A stretch of 64,000 nt of DNA from QAMX01 sp964448855 (GTDB taxonomy: Bacteria; Bacillota; Clostridia; Oscillospirales; QAMX01): positions 1-64,000 of the forward strand of contig CAYUXI010000005.1 of assembly GCA_964448855.1 (NCBI GenBank), read 5' to 3'. Below are positions 54,901 through 63,083 of the stretch, in pieces. Under the pieces are notes generated by a model, which was not told where the DNA came from, did not search any database, and saw nothing but the letters and a program-made list of their open reading frames with translations. Numbering within the stretch: the stretch's first letter is position 1; every line of letters begins with the position of its first letter. The position numbers were made by a program, and so were the translations under genes.

Positions 54901-56942
54901 AAATCACCGTCACCCCGAAAACAAACTACATGGTCGACAAGTGGACAGTCAATGGTCAGGTGGAAAGCGGCAACCACAGCAAAACCCGCACCTTTGAAAA
55001 TGTGACCGGAAACATCAATTTCGCACTTGAATTCGCCCCGCAGAGCTACTACGAGGTGCAATACTCGGTGGAAGGTACCGGCGGCACTGTCAGCGCCACG
55101 AGCGACGGCGAAGACTTTGCAAGCGGCAACATGGTCGGCGGCGGCAGCACCGTGGTCTTCACGGCGGAACCGGCCACCGGCAAGATGGTGGACAAGTGGA
55201 CAGTGAACGGCGAAGAAATCAAGAACCCGATCGACTCTTCGCTGAACGACCACAGCAACACCCTGACCATCGACGCACTCAGCGGCAATTCGACAACCAT
55301 CGAGGTTACCGTCAGCTTTGCGGATATCAAGTCCTACGGTGTGAGCTTCTCGAACATCGAGACGGTGCATTGGACATTGATCCTTGACCCCGAACCCCGC
55401 AGAAACGCAGGCGGATTCTATGAAGGCGAAACAGTCAGCTATACGGCGGAACCGGTTAACGGCTACCGCATCACCGATATCACGGGCTTTGACAGCGCGG
55501 AACAGCACAAGGACGGCACCTGGACGTGTACCATCCATGCAATCAGCAAGGATTACAACTCGATTCTCGCTCCGACCGCTCCGCTGCACGATCTGACCGT
55601 GGATCCAGCGCTGACAAACGGCACCGTGACGATTGACGAAGTGAAATCGACAAAGGAAACCGTCATGGACGACACGACCAAGGCCGCAGCGGGTGAAACC
55701 GTCACCGTGACGGCCACCCCGGCCGAAGGCTTCAAGCTGGTCAGCATCACCCTCCACAACACAGACGATGCGTCTGCACCGGCACAGACGCTCGAAGGCA
55801 ACACCTTCGCGATGCCGGACTACAACGTGACCGTCAGCGCACTCTTTGCGCCGACGCACAACCCGATTACCTGCAATCCGTCCACAGGCGGAACCGTGAC
55901 GGCCAACCCGACCGCCGCACAGGTCGGCGAAACCGTCTACCTGAAGATCGAAGCCGACAGCGGCTTCCAGATTGACCGCATCACAGCGATCTGGATGAAC
56001 GGCGAAACCCCGGAAGAGCTGCTCGTGATCAACCGCAGATTCACGATGCCCGATGCACCGGTCAGCGTCACCGTTTCCTTCTCGGAAATTGATGACGGCG
56101 GTGACAGCGGCAGCATCGACGGTGGCGACAGCGGCAGCATCGGCGGCGGCGACGGCGGCACAGCAACATCGACCGTGACACTCACCTTTGAAACCAACGG
56201 TGGTCAGGCGATTGAACCGGTCAAGGTCGATGCGGGCACAGCCGTTGACCTCGCCAACTATGTCACCACGCGCACAAACTACGTCTTTGCCGGCTGGTAC
56301 AGCGATGCGGAGCTGACGACAAAGGTCACGGAAATGCAGCTGCAGGCCGACACGACGGTTTATGCGAAGTGGGATGAGTCCACAGCAAGCAGCAGCTTCA
56401 CAGACGTCCCGGACGATTCGTTCTACAGCGACGCAGTGGAATGGGCGGTCGAAGAAGGCGTGACGAACGGCGTGGGCGACAATCAGTTCGCGCCGGACAG
56501 AACCTGCACCCGAGCGGAAATCGTCGTCCTCCTGTGGCGTGCAGCCGGTTCTCCGGAACCGAAGGGCACCTTCAGCTTTGACGATGTCCCGGCGGAGGCA
56601 TACTATGCCAAGGCCGTCTACTGGGCAGTCGAAGAGGGCGTGACGAACGGCGTGGGCGGCAATCAGTTTGCGCCGGACAGAACCTGTGACAGATCGCAGA
56701 TCGTGACGTTCCTGTGGCGCTATGCCGGTTCGCCGGAAGCATCCATCACCTGCGAATTTGAAGATGTCCCGGCCAATGCGTTCTATGCCAAGGCGGTCAA
56801 CTGGGCCGTGCAGCAGGGCATTACCAACGGCGTCGGAGGCAATCGGTTCGCACCGACGATGGAATGCACCAGATCGCAGGCCGTTACCTTCCTGTATCGC
56901 TATGAGCATCCGGAAGAACGACTGAAAACAGCTGAACAATAA
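48933..56942 (+). CDS. Giant multidomain SLH surface protein, 2669 aa
   Basis: Secreted cell-wall protein. Signal peptide (MKKRILCALLALCMVLSLAPSVVHA); VCBS/FG-GAP-like calcium repeats DFNGDGLDEIAVYVPD near 264 and DINRDGIDDLAV near 339; a fibronectin type III-like domain about 975-1069; an Ig-like segment (YQWQKLENGNWVDL) near 1113; MBG-like and bacterial-repeat domains about 1400-2300 with GGTV/YTVTATPA-like units; an InlB B-repeat (LTFETNGGQAIEPVKVDAG to TVYAKWDE) about 2412-2483; and three SLH repeats (FTDVPDDSFYSDAVEWAVEEG and two more, about 2489-2655) that anchor it to wall polymer. The ligand is unknown; adhesion is a reasonable guess. GAGGA precedes the ATG. Confidence 0.9.
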   Translation: MKKRILCALLALCMVLSLAPSVVHADSTDVDMSEMNALEAIGFDTSKPPDGFNANDTSNPYGRDSVTVNPVDELLLLSGYTKFTNNEASSYQTYIHSELRGHSNGSITDYTTFKSKSMSGDIISSTLDADLYRQAKNLIAPYSYDFQPFGEYTPRSSWAAMAAAAANFDGNQAGQKKQYALVTLEYQTGDTGSKKTYAPVLKLQTLDAGTGAVSSAKAITLISDFSKLGNSDEQLKKKGPNDNVKLQTMEQYDLQNYVKVAAGDFNGDGLDEIAVYVPDADNPRIEVYQYKKTTGATATSYQNMADKWAVVWTYALSKTGKGAVADANGKVPNMVSLLAADINRDGIDDLAVTYGYFHGDISSPKNVQSIQSRAAVLYGSKNNANLLTAYDDFAIQSSDGQPIVRAAFTYGPLVGVDQESLVLGGQSATDLKNGKAYTRYAAVYQYDGEGFGIVTDKNLDLFAKNDDGSYVYSCMERAEEIFCSLPYNPANLAVISNGLTEAATLYFDSLQLTYAETGLELGATLDADMPADSAEANKKWNSNGYYYTEYGAASADLFGYGYDALATILFYPGLVRYTDDATRFNMIITEATPVAASEEEVENGQKFETKPSIKSEPLSTSNTTSHSNAAYFIFPNTDEDTAYLKYNQNHYFIYSNPKVLAVLASSPYFEDLMNRDDLSGAYIQSETSYAKTEGSSDGAVASTSIWAGAYASLEQDITIFGIKIGSIEASSTIKAKFTYEFEMNSTLEQTVAYSTSVGADAVVLYSIPTVVYEYTAYTPDGKGGYNAQAMTITSPHTAAIQVMDLETYEEIAKDYDDLPKIAGNIMTHTLGDPSTYPTSTKGYEDAIVWNGNYAAVGYTDAPNGQNITQTIDMSTEYSHAFVFSSEAEYTAGIGAGCVTVGVVAGGEAGAGYVMTSTSGSSYTASMQNMPIEAKEFGYGFSWKLFAYDGGGFPVVSYLVTDIEMPPELPDDFSTDPEQTTDHSIALTWSYDSMISGFQLYRYYDFPDGSGDYELAFVPFDQGKKNENGTWDFVYHDENLNPYTEYTYKIQAVRGVAPNRSIESEAMTVRTKTDVGYPEIELVGLDVDGALAIYPDSTNTVAVVVKNAEDYPQGISYQWQKLENGNWVDLNNKKQAYYTFLSSGYSSEGDYRCRINVVYYDPVRGEQYFISSYSDVFHAKYRLHKAQLVSDDDWTADVTTDGKPTATVTLQSTTTGHKAAPSGIVSFEITGLNYSRTYNVSLKANGTQSTASLTANMTSALPEGVYTIEAYYQGSRVFSSLDLGQKELLSGSEGYRLIVCDKSGNEIDTVTYGEGWTAKLKKYTKDASGKITATEVDTSGWKYGTKLYRMGGNGSWLRSAEAGDWAGSWEEGDYGFAINEYEYHWAWLAQTPCRSYKLVKTYDNRDYEAYFTVTRRPITVGITAPNGQLTAAQGEVESNLPKLTVTEGSLVYGDKLQYDNEVYTNKDGSKTTKGTNFVDYRVYDTAGKEVTLDNNTAPGSYTVVGYLNPSNIIKMEKDTLYADGYTNPKAADENGEKYGLSGITYGTNYEVTFEPVTYVVTGPSYTLTASVTNTSDQNTAGTLSVLEPETHSYEDLKAGVKFANGTSLVLLAEPYEGYQVKKWTVKTGNTVIKTQEGGNTLFYTMLAEDISVELEYELVTYTLNVVENQNEGSVTMPVGFANGAVVRPGAEYTFTATANAGYTFKYWQYVVGGRIQLVETPTITVTIGHADVYLYPIFERNNYTLTLVGNLQASYKWDHDNDSITDEVDRYVTSGALIPAGTNVTISAAPGYRITGRWYQNDIPFDLAGKTTYSFEITQDTTVKADTELGAYGLTIRSCVYNRYTGDTVLGTIRATSTWIDPETGEPLNTDAFYKANDVPGNTEFTLTAVPARGYVFDYWNSFGIDGNKLDENMKPVVYSTDETIQYVLQGEELLTAYFKDNTSKTVTGTFDGEHGNKVSYRVLDRSGAVVDSGDLTSGTALTVYQGETVEITVTPKTNYMVDKWTVNGQVESGNHSKTRTFENVTGNINFALEFAPQSYYEVQYSVEGTGGTVSATSDGEDFASGNMVGGGSTVVFTAEPATGKMVDKWTVNGEEIKNPIDSSLNDHSNTLTIDALSGNSTTIEVTVSFADIKSYGVSFSNIETVHWTLILDPEPRRNAGGFYEGETVSYTAEPVNGYRITDITGFDSAEQHKDGTWTCTIHAISKDYNSILAPTAPLHDLTVDPALTNGTVTIDEVKSTKETVMDDTTKAAAGETVTVTATPAEGFKLVSITLHNTDDASAPAQTLEGNTFAMPDYNVTVSALFAPTHNPITCNPSTGGTVTANPTAAQVGETVYLKIEADSGFQIDRITAIWMNGETPEELLVINRRFTMPDAPVSVTVSFSEIDDGGDSGSIDGGDSGSIGGGDGGTATSTVTLTFETNGGQAIEPVKVDAGTAVDLANYVTTRTNYVFAGWYSDAELTTKVTEMQLQADTTVYAKWDESTASSSFTDVPDDSFYSDAVEWAVEEGVTNGVGDNQFAPDRTCTRAEIVVLLWRAAGSPEPKGTFSFDDVPAEAYYAKAVYWAVEEGVTNGVGGNQFAPDRTCDRSQIVTFLWRYAGSPEASITCEFEDVPANAFYAKAVNWAVQQGITNGVGGNRFAPTMECTRSQAVTFLYRYEHPEERLKTAEQ

Positions 56943-56956
56943 GAAGCACTCCTGCA

Positions 56957-56993
56957 ACACCCGATCCGACCACCCGGCCGGATCGGGTGTTTT
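56957..56993 (+). terminator. Terminator of the SLH gene
   Basis: ACACCCGATCCG/CGGATCGGGTGT stem with a 10-nt loop and TTTT. The following 56994-57281 holds no gene I can support. Confidence 0.85.
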
Positions 56994-57281
56994 GCGTGGA
57001 GACAAATGCGCAGCGTGAGGGAACCCCCACCCACAAGACAAGACCAGCCAACACATTTTTCCGAGCTTTTCAGCCGAAAAAAACACATTTTTCCGTATTT
57101 GAACTGCACCCCCTCATCCCCTACAAAACCCACCTCCCAAGCACTCCTCTCCATTTCCCGCTCCGCAGCACTCCCCGCTCCAACCGCCCCCTCGCCGCCC
57201 AACAGATACCGCTTTCAACATGATCTATCCCCCCACATAAAAACCTATGCCCCTCCCATCCACTCCATCCCAAAAAACGAA

Positions 57282-57324
57282 AAAAGACAGGATATGCGAA
57301 AAACGGTCGCATATCCTGTCTTTT
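57282..57324 (-). terminator. Terminator of the marR-ABC operon
   Basis: AAAAGACAGGATATGCGA and its complement with a 7-nt loop; T run on the minus side. Confidence 0.85.
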
Positions 57325-57376
57325 GATTCGAAAATGAAACGATTCTGCGGGCGGAAAGCCCATGCCGCACAGGCGC

Positions 57377-59272
57377 TCAGGTCTGATTCCCGGCAAACTG
57401 CGTCATGTACAGCTCGTAATACTTGCCCTTTTTGGCCAGCAACTGCTCATGATTGCCGATTTCCTGCACGCGCCCCTGATCCATGACCACGATCTTGTCG
57501 GCGTCCCGAACGGTGCTGAGGCGGTGCGCGATGATCAAACTGGTTCTATTTTTCATCAGCCGCACCATCGCGTCCTGAATCTTCTTCTCGGTTCGCGTAT
57601 CGACGGAGGAGGTCGCTTCATCCAGAATGAGAATCTTCGGGTCGGCCAGCACGGCGCGCGCAATGGCCATCAGCTGCCGCTGCCCGTGTGACAGATTGGC
57701 TCCGGCCTGCTTGAGGTAGGTCTGGTATTGCTGAGGCTGCCGCTCGATATATCGCCGGATGTGGCTCATTTCGGCGGCCTCGACCATGGCCTCATCGGAG
57801 GCGTTCAGATCCGCGTACTTGATGTTGTTTTCGATGGTATTGGAAAACAGCACCGTATCCTGCAAAACAATGGCGATGTTTTTCCGCAGGAAATCCCGTC
57901 GAATCTCCTGAATGTTGACACCATCCACCAGAATTTCACCCCGATCGACCGGGTAGAATCGCATCAGCAGGTTGACAACGGTCGTTTTCCCGCTGCCGGT
58001 CGCACCGACCAGCGCGATTTTCTGCCCCGGCTCCACGTCGAGGTCAAAGTCGTACAGCACCTGCTTGCCCGGAATGTAGGAAAAATCCACCTGGCGGAAC
58101 GAAATTTTGCCGGTCATATTGGCAAGCTCTACGGAGCCGCTGTTGTCCTCGTCCGGTTCGTCCAGCAGCGTAAAGACCCGCTCCGCACCGGCGATGGCCG
58201 TCTGAATGGTGCCGTACAGCTGGGCTATTTCGTTGATCGGGCGGGAAAACTGCTTGGCATAAATGATAAAGGCCGAAACAATCCCGATGGAGATCAGACC
58301 CTTGTATGCAAAATAGCCGCCAAACGCCGCCACAATGACGAAGCTGATGTTGGAAATGCAGTTCATGAGCGGCCCCATGGAACCGCCGAGAATCTCAGCC
58401 TTGATGCTGACCTTGCGCAGATCGTCAGAGGTCTGGCAGAACTCCTCAATGACATCGGCCTGCTTGTTGTATGCGACAATGGAGCGGTATCCGGTGATCA
58501 TTTCTTCGGAGTGGCCGTTCAGCTCACCCAGAAGCGCGGAGCGCCTGCGGTATACCCGCCGCATGGCCTGCGACATCTTTTTGGTGACGATCAGCGTCAA
58601 AAGCACCGTGACCATGGTGATCAGCGTCAGCTGCCAGCAGTAGTAGAACATGATGGCCACCGTGCCAATGATGGTCAGCACGCCGGAAACGAGCGACCCC
58701 AGACTCTGGGAAATGGTGCTGGAAACGTTTTCCACGTCGTTTGTCATGCGGCTCATGACGTCGCCGTTGGAGTGCGTGTCCAGATATTTGATGGACAGAT
58801 GGTCGATTTTCCGGAACAGATCGTGGCGCATCTGCCGCGTGATGCCCTGACTCAACCGCGCAGCCAGCAGCGACTGCGCCAGCGAGAACAGAACGTTGCC
58901 CAGATAAACGAGCAGCAGCCAGATCACGCAGGTGGAAAGCCGATCCCAGGTTCGATCCTTGATCGCGTCAATGGCGCTGCCCTGCAGGGAAGGCGCCAGC
59001 AGTCCGGCCACCGTGACACAGACAACCGCGACCAGCAGGCCGATCAGAAGCCGCTGCACCTGCCGGAAATACTGCAGCAGCCGGCCGAGGGTGCCCTTCT
59101 TGTTGGCGGCGTGCTCAACGGCCTGCCCCATACCACGGCCAGGGCCGCCGGGCCGTCCGCGAAAACCGGGAGATGACGGTGCGCCGGGAGCGCGGCCAGC
59201 CGCTCGATAGGCGCGGATGGGCTCCTTAGGCGGGTTTTCGAATCCTTTCGGAAGCGTATTCGATTGGCTCAT
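57377..59272 (-). CDS. ABC exporter subunit with canonical catalytic site, 631 aa
   Basis: Half of a multidrug/lipid exporter of the MsbA/LmrA type: a Gly/Pro-rich N-terminal extension of about 60 residues, six membrane helices, then an ATPase with Walker A GATGSGKTT near 422, Walker B ILILDEATS and switch His in AHRLS. The signature reads LSHGQ, not LSGGQ. It overlaps the partner gene by 4 bp (ATGA). Confidence 0.92.
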   Translation of the reverse strand: MSQSNTLPKGFENPPKEPIRAYRAAGRAPGAPSSPGFRGRPGGPGRGMGQAVEHAANKKGTLGRLLQYFRQVQRLLIGLLVAVVCVTVAGLLAPSLQGSAIDAIKDRTWDRLSTCVIWLLLVYLGNVLFSLAQSLLAARLSQGITRQMRHDLFRKIDHLSIKYLDTHSNGDVMSRMTNDVENVSSTISQSLGSLVSGVLTIIGTVAIMFYYCWQLTLITMVTVLLTLIVTKKMSQAMRRVYRRRSALLGELNGHSEEMITGYRSIVAYNKQADVIEEFCQTSDDLRKVSIKAEILGGSMGPLMNCISNISFVIVAAFGGYFAYKGLISIGIVSAFIIYAKQFSRPINEIAQLYGTIQTAIAGAERVFTLLDEPDEDNSGSVELANMTGKISFRQVDFSYIPGKQVLYDFDLDVEPGQKIALVGATGSGKTTVVNLLMRFYPVDRGEILVDGVNIQEIRRDFLRKNIAIVLQDTVLFSNTIENNIKYADLNASDEAMVEAAEMSHIRRYIERQPQQYQTYLKQAGANLSHGQRQLMAIARAVLADPKILILDEATSSVDTRTEKKIQDAMVRLMKNRTSLIIAHRLSTVRDADKIVVMDQGRVQEIGNHEQLLAKKGKYYELYMTQFAGNQT

Positions 59273-60993
59273 TTCCCTTCACTTCCTTCCTTCAACTGAG
59301 AGTTGTAGATGTCCTGATAAATTTTGGAGCATTGCAGGAGCTCTGCGTGGGAGCCGATGGCGCTGACGGTTCCGTTTTCCAAGACCATAATCCGGTCGGC
59401 ATCCCGGATGGATGCAATGCGCTGGGCGATGATGATTTTTGTGACGTGCGGGCATTCGCTGCGGAGTGCCTGATACAGCGCAGCTTCGGTTTTCAAATCC
59501 AACGCACTGGTCGAATCGTCAAAAATCAGAATTTCATGGGATTTCAGCACCGCACGCGCAATGGAAATCCGCTGCTTCTGCCCGCCGGACAGGGAATGAC
59601 CACCCTCTGTGACGGGCGTATAGTATCCGTCGGACTTGCGACAGATGAAATCGTCGGCCTGGGCAATTTCCGCAGCCTTCTTGATCTGCCACGGATCCGC
59701 ATCCTTCTGCGACCAGCGGATATTTTCCTCGATGCTGCGCGAATACATTTCCGCCTTCTGCAGCACAATCGAAATCTTGTCCCGCAGCACGGTGGTGTCA
59801 TACTCCCGGACATCCACGCCGTCCACGAGAATCCGCCCCTCTGTGACATCGTAAAACCGGGGAATCAGATTGGCAAGCGAGCTTTTGCCGCTGCCGGTTG
59901 CACCGATGATCGCCAGCGTTTGCCCCGGCTCCAGACGGAACGAAATGTGATCCAGCACCTTCTGCCCATCCGTTCCGGGATAGGCAAAGCTGACGTCCTG
60001 AAATTCGACGGAGCCGCGTTCGGCGGTTTCGTCAGCATACGAACCGGAGAGCAGAACCTCCGGGCTGCGGAGCACTTCGTTGATGCGGTCGGCTGAAGCC
60101 TTGGCACGGCTGAAGGTCTGGAAAATGTTGGCCATGAAGGTGACGCCGTGCAGGATCTGCGCCAGATAGGTGATAGCGGCCATCGTGTTGCCCGGCGTGA
60201 TCGAGCCGCCCGCACGGACGGTAAACCCGCCGACGAGAATGACAGCCACCACGCAGAGGTTCAGGACGATGTTCATGCAGGGTCCCATGAAAGCCAGGAA
60301 GGTCTGCACGCGCAGATTCTCCTGACAGAGCGCATCGTTCGCATCGTCAAAGCGCCCCATCTCATAATCCTCTTTGACGTAGGCCTTGACGACGCGGGCA
60401 CCGGCAACCGTCTCCTGCATGATGTGGTTGATGTTGTCGAGCTTTTTCTGCACGACGGCAAACAGCGGCGACGTCTTCCGCAGGAAGAAAAACGCGGCGA
60501 ATACCACAAACGGCAGGCCGCAGGCGGCGACCAGTGCAAACGTCGGCGACTGGCGGTACAGCATGAAAATCCCGCCGATGAACATGACCGAGTTCCGCAC
60601 CAGCCCGCGGACGCTCATCATGACCATCTGCTGCACCTGCGTCACGTCGTTGGTCAACCGCGTCACCAGTGAGCCGGTGGAAATCTGATCGGTCTGCTGG
60701 AAGGAGAGGTTCATGATGCGGGAAAACAGATCCTTTCGGAGATCATTCCCGAAATTCTGCCCGGCCAGGTTGGCAAACACACCGCACAGGATGCCGCACA
60801 GCCCGCCGAGAATGACCGTCAGAATCATCTTGATGCCGACGGAGAGAATCAGCTCCACATTGCTTCCGAGGACACCGTTGTCCACGATGTCGGCCATCAG
60901 GTCGGGCTGCAGCAAATCCATGCTGACCTCCCCGACCATGAACAGCGGTGCGAGAAGACAGAAAAACCAGTATTTTTTCAGATACTTCAGCAT
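59269..60993 (-). CDS. ABC exporter subunit with degenerate catalytic site, 574 aa
   Basis: Partner half-transporter: six membrane helices, Walker A GATGSGKSS near 363, normal LSGGQ signature, but Walker B ends ILIFDDSTS (Asp for the catalytic Glu) and the switch residue is Gln (AQRIAS) instead of His. These changes are typical of one half of a heterodimeric exporter. Preceded by a MarR gene with a 7-bp overlap. Confidence 0.93.
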   Translation of the reverse strand: MLKYLKKYWFFCLLAPLFMVGEVSMDLLQPDLMADIVDNGVLGSNVELILSVGIKMILTVILGGLCGILCGVFANLAGQNFGNDLRKDLFSRIMNLSFQQTDQISTGSLVTRLTNDVTQVQQMVMMSVRGLVRNSVMFIGGIFMLYRQSPTFALVAACGLPFVVFAAFFFLRKTSPLFAVVQKKLDNINHIMQETVAGARVVKAYVKEDYEMGRFDDANDALCQENLRVQTFLAFMGPCMNIVLNLCVVAVILVGGFTVRAGGSITPGNTMAAITYLAQILHGVTFMANIFQTFSRAKASADRINEVLRSPEVLLSGSYADETAERGSVEFQDVSFAYPGTDGQKVLDHISFRLEPGQTLAIIGATGSGKSSLANLIPRFYDVTEGRILVDGVDVREYDTTVLRDKISIVLQKAEMYSRSIEENIRWSQKDADPWQIKKAAEIAQADDFICRKSDGYYTPVTEGGHSLSGGQKQRISIARAVLKSHEILIFDDSTSALDLKTEAALYQALRSECPHVTKIIIAQRIASIRDADRIMVLENGTVSAIGSHAELLQCSKIYQDIYNSQLKEGSEGK

Positions 60994-61424
60994 TGTTCGA
61001 GTTCCTCCTGTATAAAGGCGGACAGGCGCTCCATCAGCTCAATCATCTCCGCTTCCTTCTCCTGTCCCAAAAAGGCGGTGATGGCGTCGTCCGACTGCTC
61101 CAGCTTCTCGTGAAGGCGCAGAGCGACGGCTTCGCCTTTTTCAGTCAGATAGAGCCGCGTGCTGCGCCGATCCGGCTGGTCGGTCTCCTTGCGCAGATAG
61201 GCCTCCTCCACCATGTTTTTGACCACCTGATTGGTGGCGGAGGCGGTGACCCCTGCGAATTCCGCAATGCTGCGCTGGCTGGCACCGGGCGTCCGGTGCA
61301 GATACATGAGAACCGGGCGGTAGGAATCCGGAATACCCTCAGCCTGCGCGAGCTGCTTCACATGATTGGACCACGCACTCCGTGCTTTGCACGTGGAGCG
61401 CATGATCGATTGTCGTCGTTTCAT
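60987..61424 (-). CDS. MarR-family regulator, 145 aa
   Basis: Winged-helix regulator (PVLMYLHRTPGASQRSIAEFAGVTASATNQVVKNMVEEAYL, DRRSTRLYLTEKGEAVA). It heads the exporter operon and probably represses it until a ligand binds, as for other marR-ABC operons. ATG at 61424 follows GTGAGGG. The region between the -10 box and the ATG is AT-rich with short inverted repeats that could be its operator. Confidence 0.9.
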   Translation of the reverse strand: MKRRQSIMRSTCKARSAWSNHVKQLAQAEGIPDSYRPVLMYLHRTPGASQRSIAEFAGVTASATNQVVKNMVEEAYLRKETDQPDRRSTRLYLTEKGEAVALRLHEKLEQSDDAITAFLGQEKEAEMIELMERLSAFIQEELEQC

Positions 61425-61471
61425 AGCGTCCCTCACTTATTAGTCAACTCATAATCAAGAACTTAACAAGT

Positions 61472-61500
61472 AGTGTACCATGAAGCGCGGCGTTTGTCAA
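61472..61500 (-). promoter_or_regulatory. Promoter of the marR-ABC operon
   Basis: Minus-strand TTGACA (61500-61495) and TACACT (61477-61472) with a 17-bp spacer. Confidence 0.8.
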
Positions 61501-61564
61501 GCCCTACCTCAAAAAAACAGAGCAAAAAAACGGCTTCCAAACGCATTATTTGCGGAAAAACAGA

Positions 61565-61592
61565 TTGCAAACGCGAAAAAAACTGCTATAAT
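61565..61592 (+). promoter_or_regulatory. Promoter of the flavin-reductase-like gene
   Basis: TTGCAA and TATAAT with a 16-bp spacer, about 38 bp before the start. Confidence 0.7.
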
Positions 61593-61629
61593 GATAGGGG
61601 AACACAAACCGGAGAGAAGGAGTATGGAT

Positions 61630-62130
61630 ATGAGAGAAATTTCGATTGAAACCCTGCAATTCAATCCGTTTACGCGGATTGCTGATGAATGGATGCTGCT
61701 GACCGCTGGGACGGAGCAGCACGGCTACAACACCATGACCTGCAGCTGGGGGCACCTCGGCGCCATCTGGGGGCATCCGACCGCCGTCTGCTATGTCCGC
61801 CCGCAGCGCTATACCAGGGAATGGATGGAGCGGGAGGGGCTGTATACCCTGAGCTTTTTCGAAGGGCGAAAAAAGGAGCTGAGCTATCTCGGCACACATT
61901 CGGGACGGGATGAGGATAAGGTGGCCGCAGCGGGTCTGACACCGGTATTCGCCGAGGGCACCACCTGGTTTCAGGAGGCCAGTCTCGTCTTCGTCTGCCG
62001 GAAGCAATACCATGGCGCGCTGTCGGCAGAAAACTTCACGGATCCGGATATCATTGCAAAGCACTACCCCAACCACGACTTCCACGATGTCTATGTCGGG
62101 GAAATCGTGAAGGTGTTCGCCGCGGACTGA
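61630..62130 (+). CDS. Flavin-reductase-like (FMN-binding split barrel) protein, 166 aa
   Basis: Small cytoplasmic flavoprotein. FNPFTRIADEWMLLTAGT, NTMTCSWGHLGAIWGHPTAVCYVRPQRYT and LSYLGTHSGRDEDKV follow the pattern of flavin reductase-like proteins of the split-barrel fold. Start at the ATG seven bases after AAGGAG; an ATG six bases earlier is too close. Electron donor and partner unknown. Confidence 0.8.
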   Translation: MREISIETLQFNPFTRIADEWMLLTAGTEQHGYNTMTCSWGHLGAIWGHPTAVCYVRPQRYTREWMEREGLYTLSFFEGRKKELSYLGTHSGRDEDKVAAAGLTPVFAEGTTWFQEASLVFVCRKQYHGALSAENFTDPDIIAKHYPNHDFHDVYVGEIVKVFAAD

Positions 62131-62170
62131 GCGGGAAACCCATCGAAAAAAAGAAACGGGAGCAGCAACT

Positions 62171-63055
62171 ATGAGACATTTTCTTGTCGGAACCGACTGG
62201 TGGACAGATTGCGATGACGCCGTGGCCATGCGCCTGCTGGCGCGGGCGCACCACGCCGGGCAGATTGGCCTGGATGGCATCGTCATCAACGCCTGTATGG
62301 AAGCGTCCGCCGCCTCGCTGGAAGGCTTCCTGCGGACGGAAGGGGTGACGGACGTCCCGATCGGCCTGGATGTGGAAGCCGTGGACTTCGGCGGAGAGCC
62401 GCCGTATCAGAAACGGCTGCTCGCCTACGCCTGGCGCATCCGCTCGAACGAAAATGCCATGCCCGCCGTCCGGCTGTATCGCAGCGTGCTGGCGCAGTGC
62501 AGCGAACCGATGGAGCTCATTGAAATCGGCTATTTGCAGGTGCTGGCGCAGGTGCTTGCGTCGCCGCCGGACGATCTGTCGGACAAAAGCGGACGCGAGC
62601 TGATCAGCGAAAACGTTCGGAAAATCTGGATTATGGCCGGAAAATGGGACGAACAAGGCGGGAAAGAGAATAACTTTGCACGCAATGCCCGAGCAAGAAA
62701 AGCGGGTGCATACGTCTGCCAGACCTGCCCGGTGCCGATCACCTTCCTCGGCTGGGAGGTGGGCGCATCCGTCATCACGGGCGGAACGCTGGCGGAAACG
62801 GACGTGCTGCATCAGGTGCTGGCTGATCATCACTCCGCCGAAGGCCGCAGCTCGTGGGATCCCATGCTGTGCCTGCTGGCGCTGATCGGCGATGAACAGG
62901 CGGCGGGCTACCGGAGCGTGCGCGGCGTGGCGCGGGTGGATGAGGAGACCGGTCGCAATTTCTTTGAACCGTGTGTAGACGGCGCGCATCGGTATGTCGT
63001 GAAGGATCGAGCGGATGTATTTTATCAGGCTGCCATTGAGGCGCGCATCCGCTGA
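62171..63055 (+). CDS. Nucleoside hydrolase-like protein, 294 aa
   Basis: Likely hydrolyses ribonucleosides to base and ribose. The calcium-binding N-terminus reads GTDWWTDCDDAVA, a variant of the DTDxGxDDA motif; IGYLQVLAQVL, KIWIMAGKWDEQGGKENNFARN and HSAEGRSSWDPMLCLLAL fit the family. Some variation from classical IunH means substrate is uncertain. No signal peptide. It lies 40 bp after the flavin-reductase-like gene. Confidence 0.75.
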   Translation: MRHFLVGTDWWTDCDDAVAMRLLARAHHAGQIGLDGIVINACMEASAASLEGFLRTEGVTDVPIGLDVEAVDFGGEPPYQKRLLAYAWRIRSNENAMPAVRLYRSVLAQCSEPMELIEIGYLQVLAQVLASPPDDLSDKSGRELISENVRKIWIMAGKWDEQGGKENNFARNARARKAGAYVCQTCPVPITFLGWEVGASVITGGTLAETDVLHQVLADHHSAEGRSSWDPMLCLLALIGDEQAAGYRSVRGVARVDEETGRNFFEPCVDGAHRYVVKDRADVFYQAAIEARIR

Positions 63056-63083
63056 ACCACATTTTGAAAGGAGACGATTCCCG

